Shown: positions 1-5,824 of the stretch, piece after piece
Numbering within the stretch: the first letter of the stretch is position 1
Layout of the letters: the number at the start of each line of letters is the position of its first letter
Assembly (NCBI GenBank): GCA_015655095.1
Contig: JAATFR010000013.1
Location: 1-6,271, forward strand
Source of the DNA: Hyphomicrobiales bacterium
GTDB taxonomy: Bacteria > Pseudomonadota > Alphaproteobacteria > Parvibaculales > Parvibaculaceae
Reading direction: 5' to 3'
Length of the DNA: 6,271 nucleotides
Notes under the pieces: generated by a model
Told to the model about the DNA's origin: nothing
Database searches by the model: none
Seen by the model: the letters and a program-made list of their open reading frames with translations, nothing else
Translations under genes and position numbers: made by a program

Positions 1-1065
1 GAGCCGATGTCGGCGATCTTTTCCGGCGTGGCCGATTTGAAGAAAGTGTTCGAGGCCGCGCGTCTGCGCCGTTCCACGGGCCGGGGCACACTTCTTTTCG
101 TGGATGAAATCCACCGGTTCAACCGCAGCCAGCAGGACAGTTTCCTGCCGTTTCTGGAAGACGGCACCGTCACGCTGGTCGGCGCGACCACAGAAAACCC
201 TTCCTTTGAACTCAACGCCGCGCTGCTCTCGCGCGCGCAGGTGCTGGTGCTGAACCGGCTGGACGATGCCGCCTTGCTGAGCCTGCTGGAGCGGGCCGAG
301 GCCTATCTGGGCCACCCCTTGCCGCTGACGGATGACGCCCGCGCCTCGTTGCGCGCCATGGCGGATGGCGACGGACGCTATGTGCTCAATCTGGCGGAGG
401 AGGTGGCGGCGCTTGGCGCGGCCACGCCGCTCGATACGGCGGCGCTCATTGCCGCCGTGCAGCGCCGCGCGCCGCTCTACGACAAAGGCCGGGAAGGCCA
501 TTATAATCTCGTCAGTGCGCTGCATAAATCGATCCGGGGTTCGGATTGCGACGCGGCGCTCTATTATCTCGCCCGGATGCTGGCGGGCGGCGAAGACCCG
601 CTCTATATCCTGCGGCGGCTGGTGCGCGCGGCGGTCGAGGATATCGGCCTTGCCGACCCCGAGGCGGTGCATCAGGCGCTGGCGGCCAAGGATGTCTATG
701 ATTTTCTGGGCTCGCCGGAGGGCGAACTGGCGATTTCGCAGGCTGTCGTTTATCTCGCGACGGCGCCCAAATCCAATGCCGTCTACAAGGCTCATAACGG
801 CGCCATGCGGAGCGCGAAGGAAACGGGCTCGCTCAACCCGCCCGCCCATATCCTCAATGCGCCGACCCGGTTGATGAAGGATCTGGGCTATGGCAAGGGC
901 TATGTCTATGACCATGAAACGGCGGAAGGGTTTTCCGGGCAGGATTATTTTCCTGAAGAGATGACCCGCCAGAGCTTTTACCAGCCGCTTGAGCGAGGCT
1001 TCGAGCGTGACATCGCAAAGCGCCTTGCCTACTGGAACAAGTTGAGACGGGAGAAGGGTGAATGA
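1..1065 (+). CDS. rarA: Replication-associated recombination protein A (RarA/MgsA), AAA+ ATPase, 5' partial
   Basis: RarA is a cytoplasmic AAA+ ATPase of the clamp-loader/WRNIP1 family that acts at stalled replication forks. The frame is open from base 1 and begins in mid-domain, so the Met at 7-9 is internal. By comparison with E. coli RarA (about 447 aa), roughly the first 90 residues, including Walker A, lie upstream. Numbering from that internal Met, Walker B is LLFVDEIHRF (29-38), sensor 1 is GATTENP (59-65) and the arginine finger is LLSR (73-76). A sensor-2-like segment, DGDGRYVLN, follows. The C-terminal MgsA tetramerisation region is clear: YDKGREGHYNLVSALHKS, then GGEDPLYILRRLVRAA, ATAPKSNAVYKA, and the late motif NAPTRLMKDLGYGKGY. 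The C-terminus is intact, no frameshift is visible, and the stop overlaps the crcB start. Family assignment is very secure; in vivo role is family knowledge. Confidence 0.97.
   Translation, partial: EPMSAIFSGVADLKKVFEAARLRRSTGRGTLLFVDEIHRFNRSQQDSFLPFLEDGTVTLVGATTENPSFELNAALLSRAQVLVLNRLDDAALLSLLERAEAYLGHPLPLTDDARASLRAMADGDGRYVLNLAEEVAALGAATPLDTAALIAAVQRRAPLYDKGREGHYNLVSALHKSIRGSDCDAALYYLARMLAGGEDPLYILRRLVRAAVEDIGLADPEAVHQALAAKDVYDFLGSPEGELAISQAVVYLATAPKSNAVYKAHNGAMRSAKETGSLNPPAHILNAPTRLMKDLGYGKGYVYDHETAEGFSGQDYFPEEMTRQSFYQPLERGFERDIAKRLAYWNKLRREKGE
1049..1053 (+). promoter_or_regulatory. Ribosome binding site of crcB, inside the rarA 3' end
   Basis: GGGAG ends 8 bases before the crcB ATG at 1062, ideal Shine-Dalgarno spacing. 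A second purine run, AAGGG at 1054-1058, lies closer. It supports the ATG at 1062, which overlaps the rarA stop, as the true start. Confidence 0.6.
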
Positions 1066-1442
1066 ACCCCATTCTGGTGGTTGCGGCAGGCGGCGCGCTC
1101 GGCTCGGTCGCGCGCTATCTGGTCGGTGTCTGGGCGACGCGCCTGTTTGGCATCGGTTTTCCCTGGGGCACGCTTTGCGTCAATCTGGTCGGGTCTTTCG
1201 TGATCGGGCTTGTCGTCGAGCTTTCCGCCCTGCGCTTTCAGCTTACGCCGGAAACGAGACTCTTCATCATCACCGGCCTTATCGGCGGGTTCACGATCTT
1301 TTCGTCCTACGCGCTGGAAATCAGCGCGGTCATGCAGCGGGGCAATCATATCCTTGCCGCGCTTTACGCCTTCGGCTCGATCATTGCGGGCGTGGGGGCA
1401 ATTTTCCTCGCTATTCTTATCGTCAGGCGGATCTACGGATGA
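1062..1442 (+). CDS. crcB: Fluoride ion channel CrcB/Fluc
   Basis: CrcB (Fluc) is a small inner-membrane fluoride channel that works as an antiparallel dual-topology dimer and lets cells expel fluoride. The product is 126 aa, normal for the family, and consists of four hydrophobic segments (roughly 3-22, 36-55, 66-88 and 97-120). Hallmarks present are GGALGSVARY (10-19) with the conserved Arg18, GTLCVNLVGSFVIG (36-49) with the conserved Asn41, and the pore and sodium-site motif GLIGGFTIFSSYALE (72-86). The usual form of the last motif is GGxTTFSTF; here the first Phe-box residue is kept (Phe80) but the second is Tyr83, and the second Thr is Ile79. It overlaps rarA and the next gene by 4 bases each. 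With no leader of its own there is no room for a fluoride riboswitch directly upstream. Identity is secure; the effect of the substitutions is unknown. Confidence 0.96.
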   Translation: MNPILVVAAGGALGSVARYLVGVWATRLFGIGFPWGTLCVNLVGSFVIGLVVELSALRFQLTPETRLFIITGLIGGFTIFSSYALEISAVMQRGNHILAALYAFGSIIAGVGAIFLAILIVRRIYG

Positions 1443-2434
1443 GTGAAGTACGCGCCATCAGCGTCAAGGAAGATGAAGGCGACCTGCGCCTCGATCGCTG
1501 GTTCAAGCGTCATTTTCCGTTGCTGACCCACAGCAAGCTGGAAAAGCTGCTGCGCTCCGGGCAGGTCCGTGTCGATGGCGGCAGGGTCAAGTCGAGCGCG
1601 CGGCTGGTGCCGGGCCAGACCATCCGCGTGCCGCCGCTGGGCGACGATGAAACGAAAGCGTCTCCCAACGCCGGCCACAAGCCGATCACGGAGGAGGACG
1701 AGAAATTCATCCAGTCCCTGGTCCTGCACAAGGACAAGTCCATCATTGTACTGAACAAGCCCTCGGGGCTGGCTGTGCAGGGGGGGACAAATACCGAGCG
1801 TCACCTTGATGGCCTTCTGGATGCGCTCCGCTTCGATGCCGCCGAGCGTCCGCGCCTCGTTCATCGCCTCGACCGCGACACCAGCGGCGTGCTGGTGATC
1901 GCGCGTACGCTCAAGGCCGCCAATGCGCTTGGCAAGGCTTTCAAGCACAAGGACGCCTGGAAGGTCTACTGGGCATTGACCGTGGGCCTGCCCTCGCCGC
2001 GCCGGGGTACCATTGATCTGGCGCTGGCGAAGCAGGGCGGTCTCGGGCGCGAGCGGGTTCATGCCGCCGAGGAGGGTGACGAGGACGCGAAGGAGGCGAC
2101 GACCCATTTTGCCACGGTGGCGAACGCAGGCCAGCGCCTTGCCTGGGTCGCCTTTATGCCCCTGACGGGACGCACCCACCAGATCCGCGCCCATGCCGCC
2201 TATTTGCGTACGCCGATTGCGGGCGACGGCAAATATGGCGGGGCGGACGCCCATCCCGGTGGCGAAATCCCGCGCCAGTTGCATCTTCATGCCCGCTCGA
2301 TCGATATTGCCCATCCAGATGGCGGCTGGTTGCGCATTGAGGCGCCGCTGCCGCCACATATGCGAAAAAGCTGGGAGTTGCTGGCCTTCGACCCGGAAGA
2401 TGACGGCAATCCTTTCGCGGAGTTGCGCGGATGA
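1439..2434 (+). CDS. rluC: RluA-family 23S rRNA pseudouridine synthase, RluC-like
   Basis: The product (331 aa) belongs to the RluA family, which isomerises uridine to pseudouridine in 23S rRNA in the cytoplasm. The N-terminal S4 RNA-binding domain (about 14-65) has RLDRWFKRHFP, then LEKLLRSGQVRVDG. RluA lacks this domain whereas RluC and RluD have it. The catalytic domain shows LNKPSGLAVQGG (close to RluC's LNKPSGTAVHGG), HRLDRDTSG (142-150) with the catalytic Asp145, KVYWALTVG, and GRTHQIRAHAAYLRTPIAGD near the C-terminus. E. coli RluC, about 319 aa, modifies positions 955, 2504 and 2580; the same sites are inferred here, not shown. The frame is open upstream to 1058, but that stretch lies inside crcB, and homology starts with the S4 domain, so ATG 1439 in the ATGA overlap is the start. 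Its ribosome binding site is weak (AGGCGG about 10 bases upstream), which fits coupled translation. RluC versus another RluA-family paralogue is the main uncertainty. Confidence 0.93.
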   Translation: MSEVRAISVKEDEGDLRLDRWFKRHFPLLTHSKLEKLLRSGQVRVDGGRVKSSARLVPGQTIRVPPLGDDETKASPNAGHKPITEEDEKFIQSLVLHKDKSIIVLNKPSGLAVQGGTNTERHLDGLLDALRFDAAERPRLVHRLDRDTSGVLVIARTLKAANALGKAFKHKDAWKVYWALTVGLPSPRRGTIDLALAKQGGLGRERVHAAEEGDEDAKEATTHFATVANAGQRLAWVAFMPLTGRTHQIRAHAAYLRTPIAGDGKYGGADAHPGGEIPRQLHLHARSIDIAHPDGGWLRIEAPLPPHMRKSWELLAFDPEDDGNPFAELRG

Positions 2435-3138
2435 GTGAAAGGAAACTTGTTCTCTTCGATTGTGACGGCACGCTGATCGACAGCCAGCACATGATCGTCG
2501 CGGCGATGAACCATGCCTTCGCGAAGTCGGGCCTTGCGCCGCTGCCGCGCGCCCGGGTGCTGTCGATTGTGGGGTTGTCACTGCACCAGGCGGTGATCGC
2601 GCTCATGCCCGATGCGGCTCCTGCGCTGGTCGAGGCCGTGTCGGCGGGTTACCGCGACGCCTTTTATGAGTTGCGCAGCCGTCATGATCTCAGCGAACCG
2701 CTATTCGAGGGCATTCTGCCGCTGCTGGAGGCGCTCGCGGCCCGGGGCGATGTCCTCATGGGGGTCGCGACCGGGAAGACGCAGAAGGGGTTGCAGAATG
2801 TGCTTCAGAACCATGATCTGGCGCGCTTTTTCGTGACCTTGCAAACAGCCGACGACGCGCCTTCAAAGCCTCATCCCGGCATGATCCACAATGCTCTTGT
2901 GAAAACCGGCGTCGCGGCGCGCGATACGGTCATGATTGGCGATACGACCTATGATGTGGAAATGGCGCTGGCGGCGGGCGCGTACGCCGTCGGCGTCACC
3001 TGGGGCTATCATCCCCGTTCGGAGCTGGTCCGCGCCGGCGCTCATCATGTGCTTCATGATCGCACCGGGCTGCTTCCCGTCTTGCAGGGCATCTGGGGCG
3101 AAGCCGTCGAGGACAGGCTGGAGGAGTCCGCCCGATGA
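2431..3138 (+). CDS. HAD-superfamily hydrolase, subfamily IA (phosphoglycolate phosphatase-like)
   Basis: This is a soluble Mg-dependent phosphatase of the haloacid dehalogenase superfamily, 235 aa, full length for the type. All four catalytic motifs are present: motif I FDCDGTLIDS (9-18) with nucleophile Asp10 and acid/base Asp12; motif II VATGK (112-116) with Thr114; motif III SKPHP (145-149) with Lys146; and motif IV MIGDTTYDVEMA (168-179) with Asp171 and Asp175. A helical cap domain lies between motifs I and II (about 20-85), which defines subfamily IA. The late VGVTWGYHPRSELVRAGAHH segment resembles Gph-type enzymes. The substrate cannot be read from sequence; phosphoglycolate is only one candidate, and cap-type HADs are often promiscuous. 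The start is supported by GGAG at 2419-2422, 8 bases from the ATG, and by the ATGA overlap with the rluC stop. An HAD gene in this position beside rluC and ATP12 is, as I recall, common in Alphaproteobacteria. Confidence 0.92.
   Translation: MSERKLVLFDCDGTLIDSQHMIVAAMNHAFAKSGLAPLPRARVLSIVGLSLHQAVIALMPDAAPALVEAVSAGYRDAFYELRSRHDLSEPLFEGILPLLEALAARGDVLMGVATGKTQKGLQNVLQNHDLARFFVTLQTADDAPSKPHPGMIHNALVKTGVAARDTVMIGDTTYDVEMALAAGAYAVGVTWGYHPRSELVRAGAHHVLHDRTGLLPVLQGIWGEAVEDRLEESAR
3120..3126 (+). promoter_or_regulatory. Strong ribosome binding site of the AsmA gene
   Basis: GGAGGAG ends 8 bases before the ATG at 3135. It is the best match to the anti-Shine-Dalgarno sequence among the junctions of this operon, so the AsmA gene may be translated well on its own as well as by coupling. 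It lies within the last codons of the HAD gene. Confidence 0.65.
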
Positions 3139-4910
3139 AGTGGTTTTTTCGCGGACTGATTATTGTCGTTGTCCTGATCATAGTTGCGGTCGGGCTGATT
3201 TCGACCATGGATCTGGGGCGCTTCAAGGGACAGGTGGAAGCCGAGGCCTCGCGCCTCGCGGGCCGCGACGTCACGATTGGCGGCGAGCTTCATATAGCTC
3301 TTTCCCTTAAGCCCACTCTGGTTGTTGAAGACCTCGCCGTCGCCAATGCAACATGGGCGGGGAGCCCGAAACTGGCGACGGTGCAGCGCGCGGAAATCAG
3401 GGTGGCCCTTCTGCCGTTGTTGCATGGTGAGGTTGTGCCCGGCCTGATCGACATCGATGGAGCCGTCATCGATCTGGAGACGAATGCGGACGGGCGCGGC
3501 AACTGGCAGACGGGTGATGGAAAAAGCGATCAATCCCCGACAGGCACTGACTATCCCGCGATTCTGAACAAGTTTGGCGCATTGCATGCCAGAAATCTCG
3601 AAATCCGCTATCATGATCGCAAGGCGGACCCGACGAACACGATGGCGCTCGATGAAGCCAACCTCGTGCCGGAGGGTTCAGGCGCTCGCGTTCAGCTTAA
3701 AGGCGAGCTGGACAAGAGCACCATTGCGCTGGAAAGCCTGATCAGCGGAGCGGCGGGTGAGATTCGGCTGGATGACACCTCCTTCACTGTCGGCCAGACC
3801 AGTATGAAGGGTGATCTGGCGCTGACGGGTGCCCATGCGGGCAGCTATAAAGTTTCAGGAGACCTCAGGAGCGACCGGTTCGACCTTACGCCCATCCTGG
3901 ACAATAATCCCGACAATGCCCATGTCTTCGGGCGTACTCCGCTGCCTTTCGCCCTGCTGCGGATGGCGGACGCGGATGTGAAACTGGATATTGGACAACT
4001 GAGTTACCGCAAGCTGGTGTTCGACAAGATCGATGCCCCTCTCGGTGTGAAGGCTGGCAGGCTTGATCTGCTGGTCAGGGGTGGGTACCGGGGCAGTCCC
4101 GTCTCTTTTCATATCAGGGCCGATGGCGACAGCTATGTGGTTGGGATAGAAGGGGGCAGTACTGGTTTTGATCTGGGCAAGCTGCTCTCGGATCTCGGCC
4201 TAACGACGCTCGTCAAGGCGCGGGGCGATCTGGCCGTGAAGCTCTCGGGAAAAGGCCCTTCAGTGCATGATATTGCTGCGACCCTCAGCGGCCAGAGCGA
4301 GATGGCGGCGTCGGACGGCACCATCGGCACACGGACCTTTGAGCTGGTGGCGACGGACCTTGCCCAGGTGCTGATCCCCAAGGGCAGCAACAGGCATGAA
4401 ACGAAGCTCGCCTGTTTCCTCAGCCGGTTCGACTATGCGAATGGCATCGGCACCTCGCGGGCCTTTGCCTTCGAGACGAGCGACATCATCACCACGGGCA
4501 CGGGCGGTCTCAACCTGCGCAGCGAGACCATGGACATGCTGCTTCAGCCCAAGCCGCGCGATCCGAGCCTGATCAGCCTTTCAACGCCGATCAGGATCTC
4601 GGGCCGACTCGATAATCCCGGTATCAGCCTCGACAATATGGGTCTGGCGCGCAAGGCGGCGGAGGTGGCGGGCAGCGCAGCGCTGACCGGTGGCATTGGC
4701 GCGATCCTGCCTCTTGTAAGCCTCGGCAACGGGGCGGCGTCGAGCGGCAATTGCGCGGTGCTGGCGAAAGAGGCGGGCAAACGTGGCGGCATTGCCGGGA
4801 CGATCGAAAAGGGAGGCGATGCGGCGGGCTCAGCCGTAGAGGATGCGGCAAAGGGAGTTGGCGGCTTTTTCAATGATCTCGGCAAAGATCTCGGCAAGGC
4901 TTTCAAATGA
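3135..4910 (+). CDS. AsmA-family envelope protein
   Basis: The product is 591 aa, close to E. coli AsmA (about 617 aa). Residues 7-23 form one uncleaved-looking transmembrane anchor (GLIIVVVLIIVAVGLIS) preceded by Lys and Arg, which predicts an inner-membrane protein with a large periplasmic part. The AsmA N-terminal domain follows, with GRDVTIGGELHIALSL (43-58), LLPLLHGEVVPGLIDIDG (92-109) and LETNADGRGNWQ (114-125). The C-terminal AsmA signature is at about 463-500: SETMDMLLQPKP, then STPIRISGRLDNPGISLD. Beyond it come a hydrophobic Gly/Ala stretch with LPLVSLG, a conserved-looking NCAVL, and a charged Gly/Ala tail ending in DLGKDLGKAFK. Family members are thought to form hydrophobic beta grooves and to take part in lipid transfer or outer-membrane biogenesis; the exact role here is not known. 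It sits in ATGA overlaps with the HAD gene before it and the ATP12 gene after it. Family call secure, function open. Confidence 0.9.
   Translation: MKWFFRGLIIVVVLIIVAVGLISTMDLGRFKGQVEAEASRLAGRDVTIGGELHIALSLKPTLVVEDLAVANATWAGSPKLATVQRAEIRVALLPLLHGEVVPGLIDIDGAVIDLETNADGRGNWQTGDGKSDQSPTGTDYPAILNKFGALHARNLEIRYHDRKADPTNTMALDEANLVPEGSGARVQLKGELDKSTIALESLISGAAGEIRLDDTSFTVGQTSMKGDLALTGAHAGSYKVSGDLRSDRFDLTPILDNNPDNAHVFGRTPLPFALLRMADADVKLDIGQLSYRKLVFDKIDAPLGVKAGRLDLLVRGGYRGSPVSFHIRADGDSYVVGIEGGSTGFDLGKLLSDLGLTTLVKARGDLAVKLSGKGPSVHDIAATLSGQSEMAASDGTIGTRTFELVATDLAQVLIPKGSNRHETKLACFLSRFDYANGIGTSRAFAFETSDIITTGTGGLNLRSETMDMLLQPKPRDPSLISLSTPIRISGRLDNPGISLDNMGLARKAAEVAGSAALTGGIGAILPLVSLGNGAASSGNCAVLAKEAGKRGGIAGTIEKGGDAAGSAVEDAAKGVGGFFNDLGKDLGKAFK
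4875..4898 (+). repeat. Tandem 12-bp duplication at the 3' end of the AsmA gene
   Basis: GATCTCGGCAAA (4875-4886) is followed directly by GATCTCGGCAAG (4887-4898), 11 of 12 bases identical. It encodes Asp-Leu-Gly-Lys twice (residues 581-588). The end of the second copy contributes to the AAGG (4896-4899) that serves as the likely ribosome binding site of the next gene. It looks like a local in-frame duplication; it could also be chance in a low-complexity tail. Confidence 0.75.
4896..4899 (+). promoter_or_regulatory. Probable ribosome binding site of the ATP12 gene
   Basis: AAGG ends 7 bases before the ATG at 4907. The match is short, but the spacing is right and the ATG overlaps the upstream stop, so coupled initiation is likely. 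The site is built partly from the second copy of a 12-bp tandem repeat. Confidence 0.45.
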
Positions 4911-5743
4911 GCGACCCGAAGGATGACGACGCCCCCTGGACCTTGTTCGATCTGGGGCTTGGGCGCGGGCAGGTGCTGGATGAGCAGGTGCCTCATCCGG
5001 GCAACCGGCCTTTGCGCTCGGGCCGCAAGCGCTTCTACAAGGAAACGGCTGCCCGGCCTGAGGGCGGCGGCTATGTTGTGACACTCGACGGAAAGGCGAT
5101 CAAGACACCCGCCCGGGCTCCGCTGGTGGTGCCGACGCAGGCATTGGCCGAGGCCATTGCCGATGAATGGGGCAGGCAGGGCGAGTTCATCGACCCGCGC
5201 ACCATGTGGCTGACCAAGCTGGCCAATACCGCCATCGATCTTGTCGCTCTCCGGCGTGAAGCTGTCATTGACGAGCTTCTCTCTTTTGCCGGTTCCGATC
5301 TGCTCTGCTACCGGGCCAACACCCCCGCGGAGCTTGCCGAGCGGCAGAGGCAAAGCTGGGGAGCCGTTCTTGAATGGGCTGAGACGGCGCTGGGGGCCTC
5401 GCTGGTGGTCACTGATTCCATCCTGCCGGTTGCCCAGCCGGATGAGGCGTTGGCCCATCTGCGGGCTGCTGTCGCTGAACTGGATGCGGCCCGGCTGGCG
5501 GCGCTCCACACGCTTGTAACCCTTACAGGATCGGCGCTGGTCGGTCTTGCTGTGCTCCGCCGCCGCCTCGATGAGGAGGAGGCTTTCAAGGTCGCCCACC
5601 TTGATAATCTCTGGCAACTTGAGCAATGGGGCGACGATTACGAGGAATCTGTGCGGCTTGAAACCCGGCGCGCGGAGATGGCCGAAGCGGTCCGTTTCCT
5701 GCATCTGCTCGATGACGCTACGTCATCCGCGCAACGCGTCTGA
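4907..5743 (+). CDS. ATP12-family F1-ATPase assembly chaperone
   Basis: Atp12 binds the F1 alpha subunit until it joins the alpha/beta hexamer; in bacteria the family is largely an alphaproteobacterial trait and would act in the cytoplasm. The 278-aa product shows the family pattern: RFYKE near 43-47, VTLDGKAIKTPARAPL, LAEAIADEWGRQGEFIDPRT, LTKLANTAIDLV, SDLLCYRANTPAELAERQ, then SWGAVLEWAE. The C-terminal signature LWQLEQWGDDYEE contains WGDDYE at 241-246; Glu246 is likely the counterpart of the conserved Glu that is functionally important in yeast Atp12p. About 40 residues precede the first family motif, starting with an acidic SDPKDDDAPW segment; many bacterial homologues I recall are shorter at this end. 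No in-frame ATG lies between 4907 and RFYKE, and the ATGA overlap favours this start. No atp genes are in view. Family assignment is secure. Confidence 0.94.
   Translation: MSDPKDDDAPWTLFDLGLGRGQVLDEQVPHPGNRPLRSGRKRFYKETAARPEGGGYVVTLDGKAIKTPARAPLVVPTQALAEAIADEWGRQGEFIDPRTMWLTKLANTAIDLVALRREAVIDELLSFAGSDLLCYRANTPAELAERQRQSWGAVLEWAETALGASLVVTDSILPVAQPDEALAHLRAAVAELDAARLAALHTLVTLTGSALVGLAVLRRRLDEEEAFKVAHLDNLWQLEQWGDDYEESVRLETRRAEMAEAVRFLHLLDDATSSAQRV
5711..5727. repeat. Perfect 7-bp inverted repeat in the last codons of the ATP12 gene
   Basis: GATGACG (5711-5717), loop CTA, then CGTCATC (5721-5727) form a perfect dyad. A second short one, CGCG-CAA-CGCG (5728-5738), follows directly. No T-run comes after either, so this is not a classical intrinsic terminator. 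It could be an RNA hairpin at the operon end, an operator-like dyad about 30 bases upstream of the possible pccB promoter, or a by-product of the codons Asp-Asp-Ala-Thr-Ser-Ser. Confidence 0.6.
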
Positions 5744-5754
5744 AGGGCTTGCGG

Positions 5755-5766
5755 GCATTGGCATTG
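5755..5766 (+). repeat. GCATTG tandem pair in the intergenic gap
   Basis: GCATTG occurs twice in a row (5755-5760 and 5761-5766). The junction creates TTGGCA, a 5 of 6 match to the bacterial -35 consensus. Short enough to be chance. Confidence 0.45.
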
Positions 5767-5787
5767 GTTTGTTTTGAATGCTATGGA
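5758..5787 (+). promoter_or_regulatory. Candidate sigma-70-type promoter for pccB
   Basis: TTGGCA (5758-5763, five of six against TTGACA) is followed after 17 bases by CTATGG (5781-5786), or after 18 by TATGGA; the -10 is weak, though CTAT matches the CTATAT-like -10 described in some Alphaproteobacteria. A transcript starting 6-9 bases downstream would have a leader of roughly 30 bases before the pccB ATG. The stretch 5764-5801 is visibly richer in A and T than its surroundings, which fits a promoter. This is a pattern match only. Confidence 0.35.
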
Positions 5788-5813
5788 AACGCCACGAAAT
5801 ACAGGTGGGCGCA

Positions 5814-5820
5814 GAGGGAG
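5814..5820 (+). promoter_or_regulatory. Ribosome binding site deciding the pccB start
   Basis: GAGGGAG lies 4 bases before the ATG at 5825, with its GAGG part 7 bases away. An in-frame ATG at 5783 would add 14 residues (METPRNTGGRRGSG), but it has no Shine-Dalgarno sequence before it and falls within the candidate -10 box. The site at 5814 therefore favours 5825. Confidence 0.7.
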
Positions 5821-5824
5821 CGGT

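Noticed and set aside
332..874. 180-codon plus-strand frame inside rarA
   Set aside because: Arg-rich out-of-frame translation of rarA, with no motif; rarA is strongly supported in its own frame.
1040..1062. Possible fluoride riboswitch before crcB
   Set aside because: The bases before the crcB ATG are rarA codons and there is no leader; I see no fluoride riboswitch structure.
1058..1438. Upstream in-frame extension of rluC with a start at 1058
   Set aside because: The extension lies entirely over crcB, translates to Arg/Gly-rich sequence, and the S4 domain begins only after 1439.
1433..2581. 382-codon open frame on the minus strand opposite rluC and the start of the HAD gene
   Set aside because: It mirrors a well-supported rluC and has no recognisable motif; long antisense frames are expected in GC-rich coding DNA.
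4544..5704. 386-codon open frame on the minus strand opposite the AsmA 3' end and the ATP12 gene
   Set aside because: Low-complexity Arg/Pro/Leu-rich translation without a family signature, lying opposite two genes with clear conserved motifs.
5739..5780. Intrinsic terminator after the ATP12 gene
   Set aside because: The T-rich patch at 5764-5775 is not preceded directly by a stable GC hairpin; the dyad at 5711-5727 is too far upstream.
5783..5824. Earlier pccB start at 5783
   Set aside because: No ribosome binding site before it, overlap with the candidate -10 box, and the added 14 residues do not look like a PccB N-terminus.
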